A stretch of 64,000 bases of DNA from Strigops habroptila (Eukaryota > Chordata > Aves > Psittaciformes > Psittacidae). The notes beneath the pieces are model-generated. The model saw only the letters and a program-made list of their open reading frames with translations. It was not told where the DNA came from and did no database searches. Shown piece by piece: positions 1 to 11,958 of this stretch; within the stretch, counting starts at the first letter, position 1, and each line of letters starts with the position of its first letter. The translations under genes were made by a program, and so were the position numbers. The stretch lies in assembly GCF_004027225.2 (NCBI RefSeq), contig NC_044282.2:51428576-51492575 (forward strand). The letters run 5' to 3'.

Positions 1-268
1 TATCCCAAACATAGAGACAAAACATACTAGACATCTCCGTTTTCTGTTAGTTATTTACAGTTCTGCACATATCCCAAACCACAGTACTCTGAGCAAGTCC
101 TGTTTCTCCCCCAGGGCTGATTCAGAATTGATGTTTCTCTGCTCTGCTGTAGTGCAGCAGACAAGATTATGTCTTGTTTAGAGCATATGCTCAGCACTTA
201 GGGTCTCAAAAAAATGTAAGTATGGCCACTTAAACAAGCAAAAAACAAATAAAAAGATGGAATCTGTC

Positions 269-328
269 TTTTTTTTTTTTTTTGTAACAACATCATTGGG
301 TTTGGAGCATTTACGAAAAAAAAAAAAA
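269..328. repeat. Poly-T and poly-A runs 30 bases apart
   Basis: T15 at 269-283 and A13 at 316-328, an inverted pair that could form an A/T hairpin. Confidence 0.9.
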
Positions 329-1078
329 GCTCAGTTGCCACCTCATCCTAGAAATATGACCCTCACACAGCTCAGGATCTGCTCATTGCTGAAGTCAAGC
401 ATGTGGTGCTGTGCAGAAGACCATGGACCCAAAAGAGTGCATGTAAGCAGCAATATCATAGGACCCATAACACAGAATGCAGTTAGGCTTTGAGCCCAAA
501 TTCGGATATATTTCTCAAGTGAGCTCCTAATTTCCCAGCTGAAACTACATTTTTTTTCCCCTCTGCTCCGTTAAAATGCAATTAGTTTAATTTAAAATCA
601 CAGAGAAGCAGCACCAATAGTTGTTCTTCCCAACAGAGCTTGTTCTGCAAACATGTCTTTGTTTAAGTGGTGGAAAGTCAAACAGATTTCAGCTGCAGAA
701 GAGAGAAAAGGGGGAAACCCAGCTAGCAGGTGAGAGGCAAGGAGGCTCATCTCTGTTGCCACTGTCTGATACTGGTGTGTGGCAACATGAACACTTTTTC
801 CCCTCTGCTCTAGTTCAAGTTGAACAGTTTAGTAGAAACCAGCCATTTGAAGCCATAGTGAAATAAAATAGAAGTTCAGCATTGATTTCAGCTGTATCCA
901 GTTATGGTTTCAACCCCCTGCCTATCAAGGGACACCATTTTACAAGCTTAGGATGCAATCTGTGCAAGGGCATGGCAAGTTACATTATCCTACTTGAACT
1001 CAGGGAAATGTACAGCGTAAGTGTCCCTTGGGACTGTTGGCTGATGGATAGCAGCTAGAAGGTTGTGCTGTGTGCTCA

Positions 1079-1200
1079 ATATATATATACATATTGTATA
1101 TATACACATACATATACATATATACATATTGTAAAATATATACATATTGTATGTATGTATTGTATATATGACATACGTAGTTTATACATATGTCAATAGA
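1079..1200. repeat. AT-rich TATACA/TATATG microsatellite
   Basis: About 120 bases of ATATAC, CATATTGTATATA and GTATGTATTG units with repeated internal palindromes (the TACATATTGTA motif recurs). Confidence 0.9.
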
Positions 1201-1852
1201 AAGACAAATTGTCTTGAGGCAACAAAACTCTGTGTTGGTTCTGTCCCAAACACCACTGTCTTTTGTTAAGGTACTTACAAAATCCAGTGGAGGGTGATGA
1301 CATGATTGAATTCAGACCAGAGAGTTTAACGGATGAAGTTGCATCTTAGAACTAAAGCTTTCCTGATATGGAAGAACTGAGCAAACCTGAAAGCAATTAA
1401 TCCTTCTGAGCCAACTTTAATTTAATGTCAGAATGAATGCATATCTTGATATTTACTATGCCAACACCTAAGCAGGTCCCTGGTGGCAACACAGCATTTC
1501 CAGTCATCATCAAATGAAGTTTAATAATCCTAAATACTTTCAAGAAGTTGACTGGGTCAGCTAAAAACTTGAATTTTCCTGTGATACATATCACTATGAA
1601 ATTTTTAAAAATAACACTATATAAGCCATGTATAATAAAGAAGGAGGGTGGAAGGGGGGAGGAATTTGAGGTCTTTTCTTGCTGTCACAGCGACCAGCAG
1701 CTTATTCTCTTTTCACAAGTTAATTAATCTTTGTTAGTAACTTCCTGTATGAAAAGGAAGATACATTTTCTTAATGATGGGAAACTACTATATTATTTTC
1801 TGTAAAGTATTATGCTTCAGCAAGAAGAGGCTCAACTCAAAGATAATCCCTG

Positions 1853-1968
1853 TTGGAGCAGGTCCAGAGGAGGGCCATGAAAATTATCAGAATACTAGAA
1901 CTCTAGGGGCATTGGACTAGATGATCTTTAAAGGTTCTTTTCAACCCAAACTGTCTGTGATTCTATGA
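1853..1968 (+). mobile_element. CR1 fragment, internally deleted
   Basis: TTGGAGCAGGTCCAGAGGAGGGCC joins almost directly to ACTAGATGATCTTTAAAGG and ends at GTGATTCTATGAAA. The ~300 bases normally between these CR1 segments are missing. Confidence 0.8.
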
Positions 1969-4900
1969 AAGATCACCGATATTGATGTAAGTTACACTTC
2001 TGGCTTTAGTACATTTGTATGTCCACTGTTGCTGATGAACTGCAACACCATCCTCCCACAAAGACAGAAGCTTGCAACACTGTCCTTTGTATCCCCTACA
2101 GGGAGGACACTTAAGCTAACAGGGAGAAGATATACTTCTTTAATGGCTAGAGTTTGTTTTCTGCTCTTCATGCTTGTAGAGTGAAGATACAGAAGAAAGG
2201 CAACACACACTTCCAACGGATGTGTAGGCTTGGTGTTTCTCCTCTATCCTAAAGAAACTTCCTCAAAGGCTGAGTAGCACCCATTGAAATATTTTTTTCA
2301 GACTTTACCTTTGCAGAGGGACCAAGTCACTGTTAAATCCTAGATGTGGCAGTGGTTTTGAGTCCTTCTGCTATATGCCTCCTTCTTCTGTCCAATTTAT
2401 GCATCTAATGAGTTCCCACCTATAACTGCATAAATCTTTCTCTGGTGACTTACACCTTGTTGGAATTTGACTTGTGCTAACAGCTTCTTTTTTAATCAGG
2501 CAGTGAAATGTCTAGCTCTATGGAGAACTGAATAAAAAATCCTGCATTTACAGCCTGGCAATTGGGGTCTAATAACTCCCTCCGAGATCCATCAGCCTGC
2601 CACTAAGTGAAAGTTGCACCTATCTCCCTCAGAGCAGTTCTTTCAGATTTATTTGGAGAAATACTCCAAGCAAAAGTAAAGGAGAAGCAGTCATCGTTTA
2701 TACAATTTTTTTTATTATTATTATTTTGCATTTACAAAGGTATTTCAGTTATATTAACTCAATTAACAAGTTTTCCTGCAGTCAGCTGAGGAAAGTGAGG
2801 CACTCCTGCCCTGATTCAGCTTTCAGACCAGTACAAAAAAGGAGTAATGTCATTCCATTTGTCTTTCTGGCACCAGAAAAGTAGTGATCCTAGCAGCCAT
2901 TTGGTCTGTTGATTTAAAACAGGCCCAAAGTACCATTTAAAAGGGTCTTCTGGATCATTTCTTAAGCATAGCCAAACTGGAGATGTCTGCTGTGGTACTA
3001 CATGCAGCAGTCTTGAAGTCTAGTGCCAGGCATTTCAAGTCTAACAGTAAATAATATAATGCGTGTCTGAAATATGCTGCGATATTTATACAGGACACAA
3101 AATAATTTGTGATCTTCAGCATTGTCACATCACTACACTACTATTGCTTTGGTACATAGTAGCATTTCTATACATGTAGCTGAAAGCCAGAGCTCCAAAA
3201 TGCTTACCTCAATCAGAATATTAATTAGAAATTAAATCTGAAGTTTTACAGGGTAAACTTACTGAATCTCTGAATTTGCAGAAACAACACTTAGTAAAAT
3301 GCAAGTAGTTTCCTTTTTGACTTTCCATTTTCAATTAACATATGGGCAGAAGGATTTCTGTATGCTTGTCTACACTCATCAAATAGATAGGCCTGAATTG
3401 CCCTATATTTCCATAAAGGCATTTGCATTTGTTCTTGGCTTGGATTTGAAGTCAGAATCAAACTCCATCTAAATATCCTAACTCCTGGAAAGATTAGAGA
3501 TATTCAGTTAAACTTTCTTCTACAAAGTTCTGCTACTGCAAATTGGTCTTTGTCTCTTACTATTTGGGGAATAATCAAAATCTGTAAGGAGATTAAGAGA
3601 AGGAAGTGTCTAATTCATGTGTGATCTTACAACCTACATAAAGCATGAGAGATGCGAGCAAATCTGCAGTGAAAGCATACAGTAAGAAGGAATCTGTGGC
3701 TCAGATGCTTTGACACATATGAAGACCTGACGGGTGAAGTTTCTGACTAGTTTTGAGATAACGAAAAAACATATGCCTTAATCATACCAGAAATCAGGTT
3801 AGAGATCTGAAGAATCATTCTGAATCTTGGTAGCTCCTAGCTTCATCTGGAGGTGTCTAGCCCACAAGTAATCAATGGAAGTATCAGAAATACAAAGAAT
3901 ATACAAACTTTGCTGAGAAGAGGTGGGAGCTATCACTCATAGCTCATAAGTAAATCAGGAGTGGTAGAGCAAGGTAGTGGTCCACCACCGGCCTGATTTT
4001 TAATTGCTTTTCCTTTCAGACTTGTCAGGAGTGACATCATCTGAAGGATGATGAGTAAGATTGTTTTATCCAAGTTCTACCACCTGTAGACAACCCTATT
4101 GCTCCAGTGCAGGCTACATCTGATTTTCCTTACCGTGTTGCCTGGAACCTTCCTTGGACCATGACTCCATCTCTGTGACAGAGCTCCTGGGAATTTAATA
4201 CTTGTGGATTCCTAGATGTGACATGGATACTTAATAACAGTATTAATAAGTGCTGGGACTATATGAGAAGTATGTTAGTGCACCCTCTCTTCTTTCATGT
4301 CAGGCATAATATGTTACAATAAGCCTGCAGATTCCATAAAAATGTGAAACTTAAATTTGATACATTATAAAAATAACTTATATTCTCCAAATGCATTTAG
4401 GATGATTTAAATACTAACCACTTTACAATTTTAAAGTAGGCAGAGGTTCCACTTTGAATTCTGAGATCAATAAAAATTAACTATGTTTGGTGCCACTGTA
4501 GCCCAGAAGCTTTTGAGACATAATGCTCATTAAAAAAGGAAGTCAGAAGTTTACTGAAGTTTATTGAAACTCTCATATCTTACTAATGTAATTTGCTTAT
4601 CAGCTTTTCACAAAGCTTTTAATTTTCTAGCACAAACAAATATATCAGCAAGATCAATTTCGTTTTGGCCATTAAAATGGCAAGATTAAAACCCAGGCTC
4701 AAATGGAAATCATTTGCAACTTTAACTACAGAGAGTGTATCATTAAAGTGTCCTCTAGGCAAAACAGTCTGTCTTATATCAACATGATATATTATGCTAA
4801 ATCGTTGGATTTCAGTTCACAGGGAAAGGTATTCCTCACTGCAGCAATGAGCACTGAGACAAATGTGAGTTTAGTACGTGTTTCATTTTTAATTCTTCCT

Positions 4901-5165
4901 GGCAAGAATGTGAAACAGATAAAATAAAACTCTATTATGACTGGCAGAGTGGGATCTTCATTTTAAATGGCCCATTAATACATTAACTGGAGGAGAAACA
5001 AGATAACTTGATGACTTCATGTAGAAGTACTTATTACTGTCCAAACCCTGCCTAATAGCAGTTCATTCTTATGTCACTGATCCTGGAATGACACTTAGGT
5101 CACTGCTATCTGCTACAAGTTAAAAAATGCTTTCTCTTTGAGGACAGCATTGGCCTGCATGGGTT

Positions 5166-5185
5166 TGGGGGGGTGGGGGGGGTCA
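5166..5185. repeat. G-rich run
   Basis: GGGGGGGTGGGGGGGG, two long G runs in A/T-rich DNA. Confidence 0.8.
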
Positions 5186-8100
5186 TTTTTTAAACAATCT
5201 GCATTCAGGCATCTGTGTATAATTTTCTTTATTGCCAGCTTCTTCACATTCTCACCGTCTTTTAAATGCCTGCCCCTGTATCCTCTGCATTGCAGACAGC
5301 TGCTGTAGATTGTATTGATTTTAACTGATGCTGGTGGATTGGTTTGCCTTAGTTCCCAGTACAAATCACAGAAGTGTGATCCACACCCTGTAAAATATTT
5401 GGCATAACATTTCTACATACATAAACACAGGAAGAACAACTTTTATATGCGCAGTAATATCAGAAAACATATTTTTCTTCTTTATTTTATTTATTGTAAT
5501 TGTCTTATTTTTATCTTCCTTCTTATTAGTTGCACATGAAACAGTTTCTTAATATGATAAGCCATACCTAGTGATGAAAGAGTCTGCATTTCAATAAGGT
5601 TTTTTGTTTAAAATGTTAACACCTTCAGCGTCCTGGAGTGATCAATTTAGTTTTGCAGTTTTCTTGGGAGTCTGCTGAAACTGCTCATATCTTCTATTAG
5701 GGAAACCATTGGTAGCAGCTATAGCAAAGTATATTTATTTTAAAAGCCTGGTGAAATTAATTTACAAGGTAGAGGCATTATGTATACCTGTGCTGGACAC
5801 TTCCTTTACCTTGAGTTAAACTTGAAAAGAACAATCTCATTTATTCAGTCTTCATTTTAGATGCTGTTTATCCTTGAAGAAATGACCAATGTGGGAAATG
5901 TGCTATCTCTCAGTATGTGAGGCCGAATCAGAGCCATCAGCCTAATTTTATAATTCTTTCCATAAGAGCAGACACATACATTTTAATTTTCTTCCCCAGC
6001 AGACCATGCAGAAAGCATTTTTGTCTTCAGATATATCTAACTCTTCAGTGACAGCAAAAATCTCTGCCACACTCAATGCATGTAGCACCTGACTTATGTC
6101 AGATATATGGGGCAGAACACAGGTTTCAAAATCTGCTTTAAGCAACTGGCTAAACTTAATCTCCCTAGCTGTTTAGCTGTGTACCTCTGTGCAGGCCAAG
6201 CCACCCTACTCTGAGTAAGCAGTTATCAGCACAGGCCCAAGGTCCCAAAATGAACAAACGTCTCCCTGAGGTGCCCCTGGGATTTGACTTGCAAAGTTTA
6301 TCAGACCATGCCAGATGCTGACAGAAGCAGACACCCTGCAGGACACATTTGCGACAGCGCTACCCACCTTTTACCCTTTTCTGTGTAAAGTGGGATGAAT
6401 TCTCTTTTCAGCTTTACAAGGTCAAATCTCCATCTCCTAACCACAATAGGTAGCTATTCTTGAAGGTAGAATGAGGATGGAGGAATGATCTCCTACTCAC
6501 CACAAGAAACTAGCTCAAATTTCTTTAGACCACAGTGTCAATAACATGAAGTAAAATTATGATTAGGTGATTCACTTTGGAGCAGAGAGTTGTGTCCTGG
6601 ACCACTTCCAGAAAACTACTTGTGCATTTTCTTATTAAATGTAAAAGTAATTCTAGGAACAGGAACGAGACCCAAACCAAAGATAGGTCCCTTTCAGCTG
6701 AGTGCCCACTGCTCAAATCATTAAAAAGTAAAAAATCCCTCTAAACCCTTCCTTTTTGCCCCAGTGAGCTCTGTGAGGGACCTGTCTCCCCACATGCAAA
6801 AACAGCCTCCTCAAGCCTGGGAAACCCACACTGTTAAAGTACCTTCAAGAGAGAAAGGAAAAGTTAATTTAAATCTAAGGCAAGGCAGCAAATTGAAATG
6901 TTCTAATTATCTCAGTTCTGTATTTATTAAGTGCATATAGGCAAAGGTGTGTGTCACTACAGTCAGATGTACATGAGTTGAGCTGGGAGGAAAGTAAACA
7001 GCTGATCTCTGAGACCCTGTCAACACATCGCCTCAGTAGTCACAGGTTGTACCTTTCCTCCTTTGGCCCTGCTGACTGCCTTCTTTTATATAGATGCTTT
7101 CTGAAAGGGCCTGTGAGCACCTCTTCCCAGGCTGTGGCGCAAAAAGGAAAAAGGTGTTGTGCAAACCTGTGTGAGATATCTGAGACCGAAAAAGAGGACC
7201 AAGACCTAAGAGGTACCCTTGTTCTCAGCTTTTTCTGTTGTCAGCAGTTCTAGGTGATTTTGCTCAGCATAGTAACTGATTTGGGTCTGTTCTGATTTAA
7301 CATTTTATAGGAAATTAAAAATATAATTTCTTTAAAAGAAAGATTAAATAACTCTCTTTTGGGAGGAGTCTTAACATTGGACCAGGGCCTTTGCAAGCCC
7401 CACCCCGCCCCCCCAAAAAAAACCAAAAACCAACAAAAAACAGTTTTGACACAAGAATGTGATGGTTCTCTGTAACTGCTAAGTTGTAAAAACTTTTACC
7501 TATCTGCCTTAAATTTCTTCCATTGTCATTTACAGAGAATGGATTAATCAGCATCCAGGGTCATTGTGGCATAGTGAGATTTGAGGATTTAAGCAAGTTC
7601 AGTTGGGCAGCTTGGGGCAGTTGACTCGTTTGGTTATCATTTTCACAACACTAACAGAAAAAAGGTAAGTCTGAATAAGCTGATTTGTGAGCTTCAGATA
7701 ATCCAGACTTACAGAATCACCTCATGTTTTCCTTAAGGCAATCACCAAAGATACCAGGAAGCTCTGAACCTCAGATGCTGTTTGATCTGAATGAAAACTA
7801 ACACAAAATCACTTTTTGGTGCAGGACACAGCTCTGCTCAGTGAGACTGGTTAAAATAAAAGCAATTTTTTCTCCTGTTCTTTTTGTCTTCCTTATTTTT
7901 GTTTTTCAGTGTATTTAGCATGAAAAAGCTCTGTGCAGTCCTATGAAAGTCTCCTTCCTGTCACCTTGAAGCCTGATCATGTGCCTGCTCCTCTAAGGAA
8001 ACTCCCAGGTTCTCTTCCTGAGGCAGAATTGCGCCTGGTGTGGGCTCTGACTCTTCCTCCCTCAGCTCCAGAAGTTTCTGCCTTCCATGAATGCTCAATA

Positions 8101-8765
8101 TCTCCCCAGGAAAGAACAATCTCTCCTCTCTCTAGGGAGCAACTCCTGAGGGCAAGAGCCACAGAAAGGCAGAGCTGGGGTCTCTCTTGCTGCCCAGACA
8201 CTGCCATGGTGCCAAACCAGATCATACACTATACCTAAGATAAAATGTCATCAAAAAGTAAAATACTATCCATCGCTTTTGGTTTGCAATAGTGATGATA
8301 CACCAGCTTGAGTTAGCAGCATAAATTCAGTCTGCAATTTTCCCCTAGGGTTAAGCTTGAACTTTCAAGACAAGCTTAAAACCAGCTAGCTCTTTATAAT
8401 AAATAACAATTTACTATTATTTTCAGCCTGATTTGAGGCCATTTGTGTTATGCAATGCTGACTTTCCCTTTATGTTCAGAGATTTTGCTTTTTGGCTGAA
8501 ATGTTAAGTTAGCACATTTTAACATTCATTCATTAATTCCTTAATGCTCAAGTACTACTTCTTTAAACATAAGGGGTTTGCTGCAGTGTCCTGGCCAAAC
8601 ATCAATTTGGCGCTTGGAAAATACCTAGCTCACCTGGAGTTTCTGCCTAATACAGTGAGACTCCTCACTGCCTCAAATTGCATGTCTTATACTAAACATG
8701 TGGTGCTCTTCAGTTCAGTTCCCCCCATCAGTGTAAATTCACAACACTGTTGTGAGAATGTATAA

Positions 8766-8803
8766 GTGTGTGTCTGTGTGTCTGCCTGTGTCTGTGTGTC
8801 TGC
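8766..8803. repeat. GTGTGTCT imperfect repeat
   Basis: GTGTGTGTCTGTGTGTCTGC repeated with small variations. Confidence 0.85.
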
Positions 8804-10217
8804 AGCAGATACATCTGAAAGGTTGTCTTGGAGTAAGAGAGATCTGACAGCGGCAGGAAGTTCTCCTTCAAATTAGTTTTATAGAAGAAAAAAGACTTGG
8901 TTTAAAATGTACAGAAAGTTCCAAGGAAAGGTATTCAGTCCTCACACAATTCTTGGCTGACCTTTGTTAGATTTTAGTGAATGAATATTAATGAATCTCC
9001 ACCACAAAAGTAACTTAATGAGCAAAAATTACTTAACACATTATTTTGGCACCAGAAAGCTAGATCCTAGTTGCCTAATAAACCTACTTGCTAAATTTTC
9101 AAGTAAAAACATAAATGTAAATTTAATTTTAACATATTATAATGGGAATTTTGTTACAGATCATGCTAAATTGGAGCTTCAAGTTGAAATATGCTTCCTT
9201 TAAGAGAGATTCAAATTATTTCATTCAAACCACAATTAGACTTTATTTGGTTTACAAAAATTGTTTCCTCTGATCTCCACAGTTTCTAATATTAGTCTTA
9301 TTTTCTCACTCATAAAATCAAAAACATTATAGCCCAAAATAATTTTCCCCTCAAGGGGGGATGATATTAGATTATTTTATGTTATTTTTATTTAAGTAAG
9401 AATTATCATTAATAACTTCTGTCATGTTTTCATTATATATTCCTTATGTTTTAATTATAAGAACTAAGAGTTTACAGTTCAAGCCCAGATAGTGCTGTTT
9501 TCAATCTGTTATGAAACCAGTGGCAGTGAAGAGCAGCCTAGAAGAAAACATCAGTTATTCTGATTACACATCAGGCCTGATCCAAAGTATACAGACTAAA
9601 TTATTGATGACCTACTGCCTTCAAGAGGCTTTGAACTAAACCCTCAAGAAGCCAATCAATAGTGTAAATCACAATTGGGAATGAATAGCCAAATCAGTTG
9701 CTGAATCAAGAAATAGCATTTAAAAAATGCTTAGATGGTTACAGAAAAGTTGAACCAAATAATTTGCTAGGTTAACGTTTCGATGAGTCATGTTCCTGTG
9801 CTGACAAAACCATTCTGATGGTTTTATTTTGTTAGTTTTAGGAAAAAAAAAAATCTTTAAAATTAGAGTAAATTTACCTGTGCTCCATAGAGAATATGTA
9901 GGATTTAAAAGACTTTTTACAAGAAGCATGTTGAAATTGTGTGTGCTTAAAAACAGAGGAAAAATTGTAATTGCAGAATGGTCGGTCTACAGAGAAAATA
10001 ATGCTTTATATTGACTGTACGGATAGCATCCTTGTTCATGGCATCTCTTTCTTTGTACATCCTCATCTGCTCTCACAACAATTTCAGGTTCTCAACCTTT
10101 ATTCTTATCGAGCAGATTGTATTAGAGTATTATAGACAAAAAGAAAATCAGGCTTTTTTAACTACTGTAAAATAACATATAACCACCACCACCACCTCCT
10201 CAGTGAATCTATATGAA

Positions 10218-10241
10218 ACTGGGGGGGGCGGGGGATGGGGA
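10218..10241. repeat. G-rich run (quadruplex-like)
   Basis: CTGGGGGGGGCGGGGGATGGGG gives at least three closely spaced G runs of four or more; the longest can be split, so a G-quadruplex is possible. It is isolated in A/T-rich DNA. Confidence 0.6.
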
Positions 10242-11536
10242 AACAACACTTTCATCTTAAATTTGAGAATAGTTTATTACAGCTGACAAGTGCTACATCT
10301 CAGGCAAATCTTAATTTTGGTAAAATAAACTGCTGGATGATACCAGTTACCTCCATCTGCTAAATACTGTTATTTTCTTTATTGTAAGTACATGGGTTCA
10401 TGTGGATGATTTCTGTGAAATTGTAGATGAATAATTCTAGAATATTCCTCTGTTTAAATGGATTTCAGTGTGAAGCAAAAAATATTCCGAACAGCGTAAG
10501 CAGCATTCACATCTGCCCACACTCAAAGCACAGCCCGCCTGTTAGACAGTGCAAACACGATGCTTCATGGCTCTCTTTGTTCAAATAGTACACTCACAAA
10601 AAGTACGTCTTTTTCAGAAGTTTGTACAAATATGTTGAGTTTTACTCTTCAGGAAAGATTAATAAAAGCCAGTCTTTTGAAATCTTATTTGCTTGATGTT
10701 TGTTTTGCCCCCCTTCATTTTTCCAGAAGGCTTGTACAATTCTTAGATCTAGATTGTATAATCTTATCTTCTCATTACTCATTATTTTTATACAATTCAT
10801 GCAGTAATTCTGTAGCCAATATGAGGAAACAGATAATAATATAGGGAACTCAGCAGCCTGAGAAAACACGTTAGGGTGCATCTTCTGAAAGTGCACCTTG
10901 GTGTGGTTTCCTGAAATAATGTTAAGTAAACGTTATCAGTAAAATGCAAGTTTTCAAATCATATTTCCTTATGTTTCCCCAAGGATCATCATTCACAACA
11001 GGGCCTTGGAAGGTGCCCAGTGCTGCTAGAGCAGGTTCAGGAGCTGTCTCTGCCTACTTCAATGAGAAAGCCTGTGGACATTGGTAAAGATGAGTCATTG
11101 TCAGTGATTTGGGGGTCACTAAATGGACATCATGACTTTCCTGTCTTCACAGAAGAGAACATTTTCTGCTGAAGTCTCAGATTCTCCCCAGATAAATAAT
11201 CAGGAAAATTAGCTCTACGTGAGCTATATGAGAAATAAATGAGAAAATAAATAAAACAGTCTAGTTTTCACTTTCTAAGGAAGATACAAAGAGATACAGA
11301 CTCTGAAAGACATGTCTGTATGGCTAGGAACTGCTGCAGAAACTGCAGTTGCTGCCCCTTTCACCTGGATTATAATTTGGCCGCTCTCCTAGAACTGGCT
11401 TACTAAATCAAGAAAATGACAGAGAAGGTTACTAGTGCTTGATAAGAATGACAATAGGGTGCCTGACAATCAAATCAGTTTAATCCCAGTCTTCATAATA
11501 AAAAGAGTGGTCGGGGCATGATGATCCACGGATTAG

Positions 11537-11951
11537 TGGATTGTTCACCCACTAATATGGAACGTGAGCTGGGATTAGACCGTCATGAGACAGGTTAGTT
11601 TTACCCTACTGATGGTGTGTTGTTGCAATAGTAACCCTGCTCAGTATGAGACGAACCGAAGGTTCAGACCCCCGGCGCGTGCGCTTGGCTGAGGAGCCAC
11701 TGGCGCAAGGCTACCATCTGCGGGCTTATGATTGAACGCCTCTAAATCAGAATCCCACCTAGACGTAGTGATATCGCAGTGCTGCCGGCGCCTCGGTAGG
11801 CTTGCGCTAGCCGGCCACCCGCCTCCCTCCGGTGGGCAGGCCCAGTGCGGAGCACCGCTCGTGGTCGGGACCGGAGGGGCAGACGGATGCAATGCTGCCT
11901 TTCCGCCGTCACGTACCACGTGATCGTGGGGCACCCGGCGCTAAATCATTT
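11537..11951 (+). pseudogene. 28S rRNA 3'-region fragment (not functional)
   Basis: Long runs match the 3' part of eukaryotic large-subunit rRNA in order: TGGATTGTTCACCCACTAAT, then GACAGGTTAGTTTTACCCTA, CTTGGCTGAGGAGCCA, GCTACCATCTG, TGAACGCCTCTAA, TCAGAATCCC, and finally GGCGCTAAATCATT. It spans from just before the sarcin-ricin loop to about 100-130 bases short of the 28S 3' end. The sarcin-ricin loop core, normally AGTACGAGAGGAACC, is AGTATGAGACGAACC (11,643-11,657), so it cannot be a working rRNA. It differs from vertebrate 28S at many other conserved sites, often toward G/C. It ends within eight bases of a sense-oriented CR1. No 18S or 5.8S sequence and no rDNA continuation is present on either side. 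Confidence 0.9.
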
Positions 11952-11958
11952 CTATTTT

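Larger units (their letters stand above)
1..1852. other. Gene-free flank
   Basis: Only the homopolymer pair and the AT microsatellite were recognised; all frames are short and unlike known proteins. Confidence 0.6.
1969..11536. other. Gene-free A/T-rich stretch
   Basis: Nine and a half kilobases with no recognised exon, RNA gene or dated repeat beyond microsatellites and G runs. In human the side of RAD51AP2 away from VSNL1 is also a gene-poor interval. Confidence 0.55.

Noticed and set aside
11641-11934. 97-codon minus and 63-codon plus frames at 11.6-11.9 kb
   Set aside because: They are chance frames inside the 28S rRNA-like sequence.
11537-11951. A working 28S gene or rDNA unit
   Set aside because: Only part of the 3' region is present, the sarcin-ricin loop is mutated, and no other rRNA sequence adjoins it.
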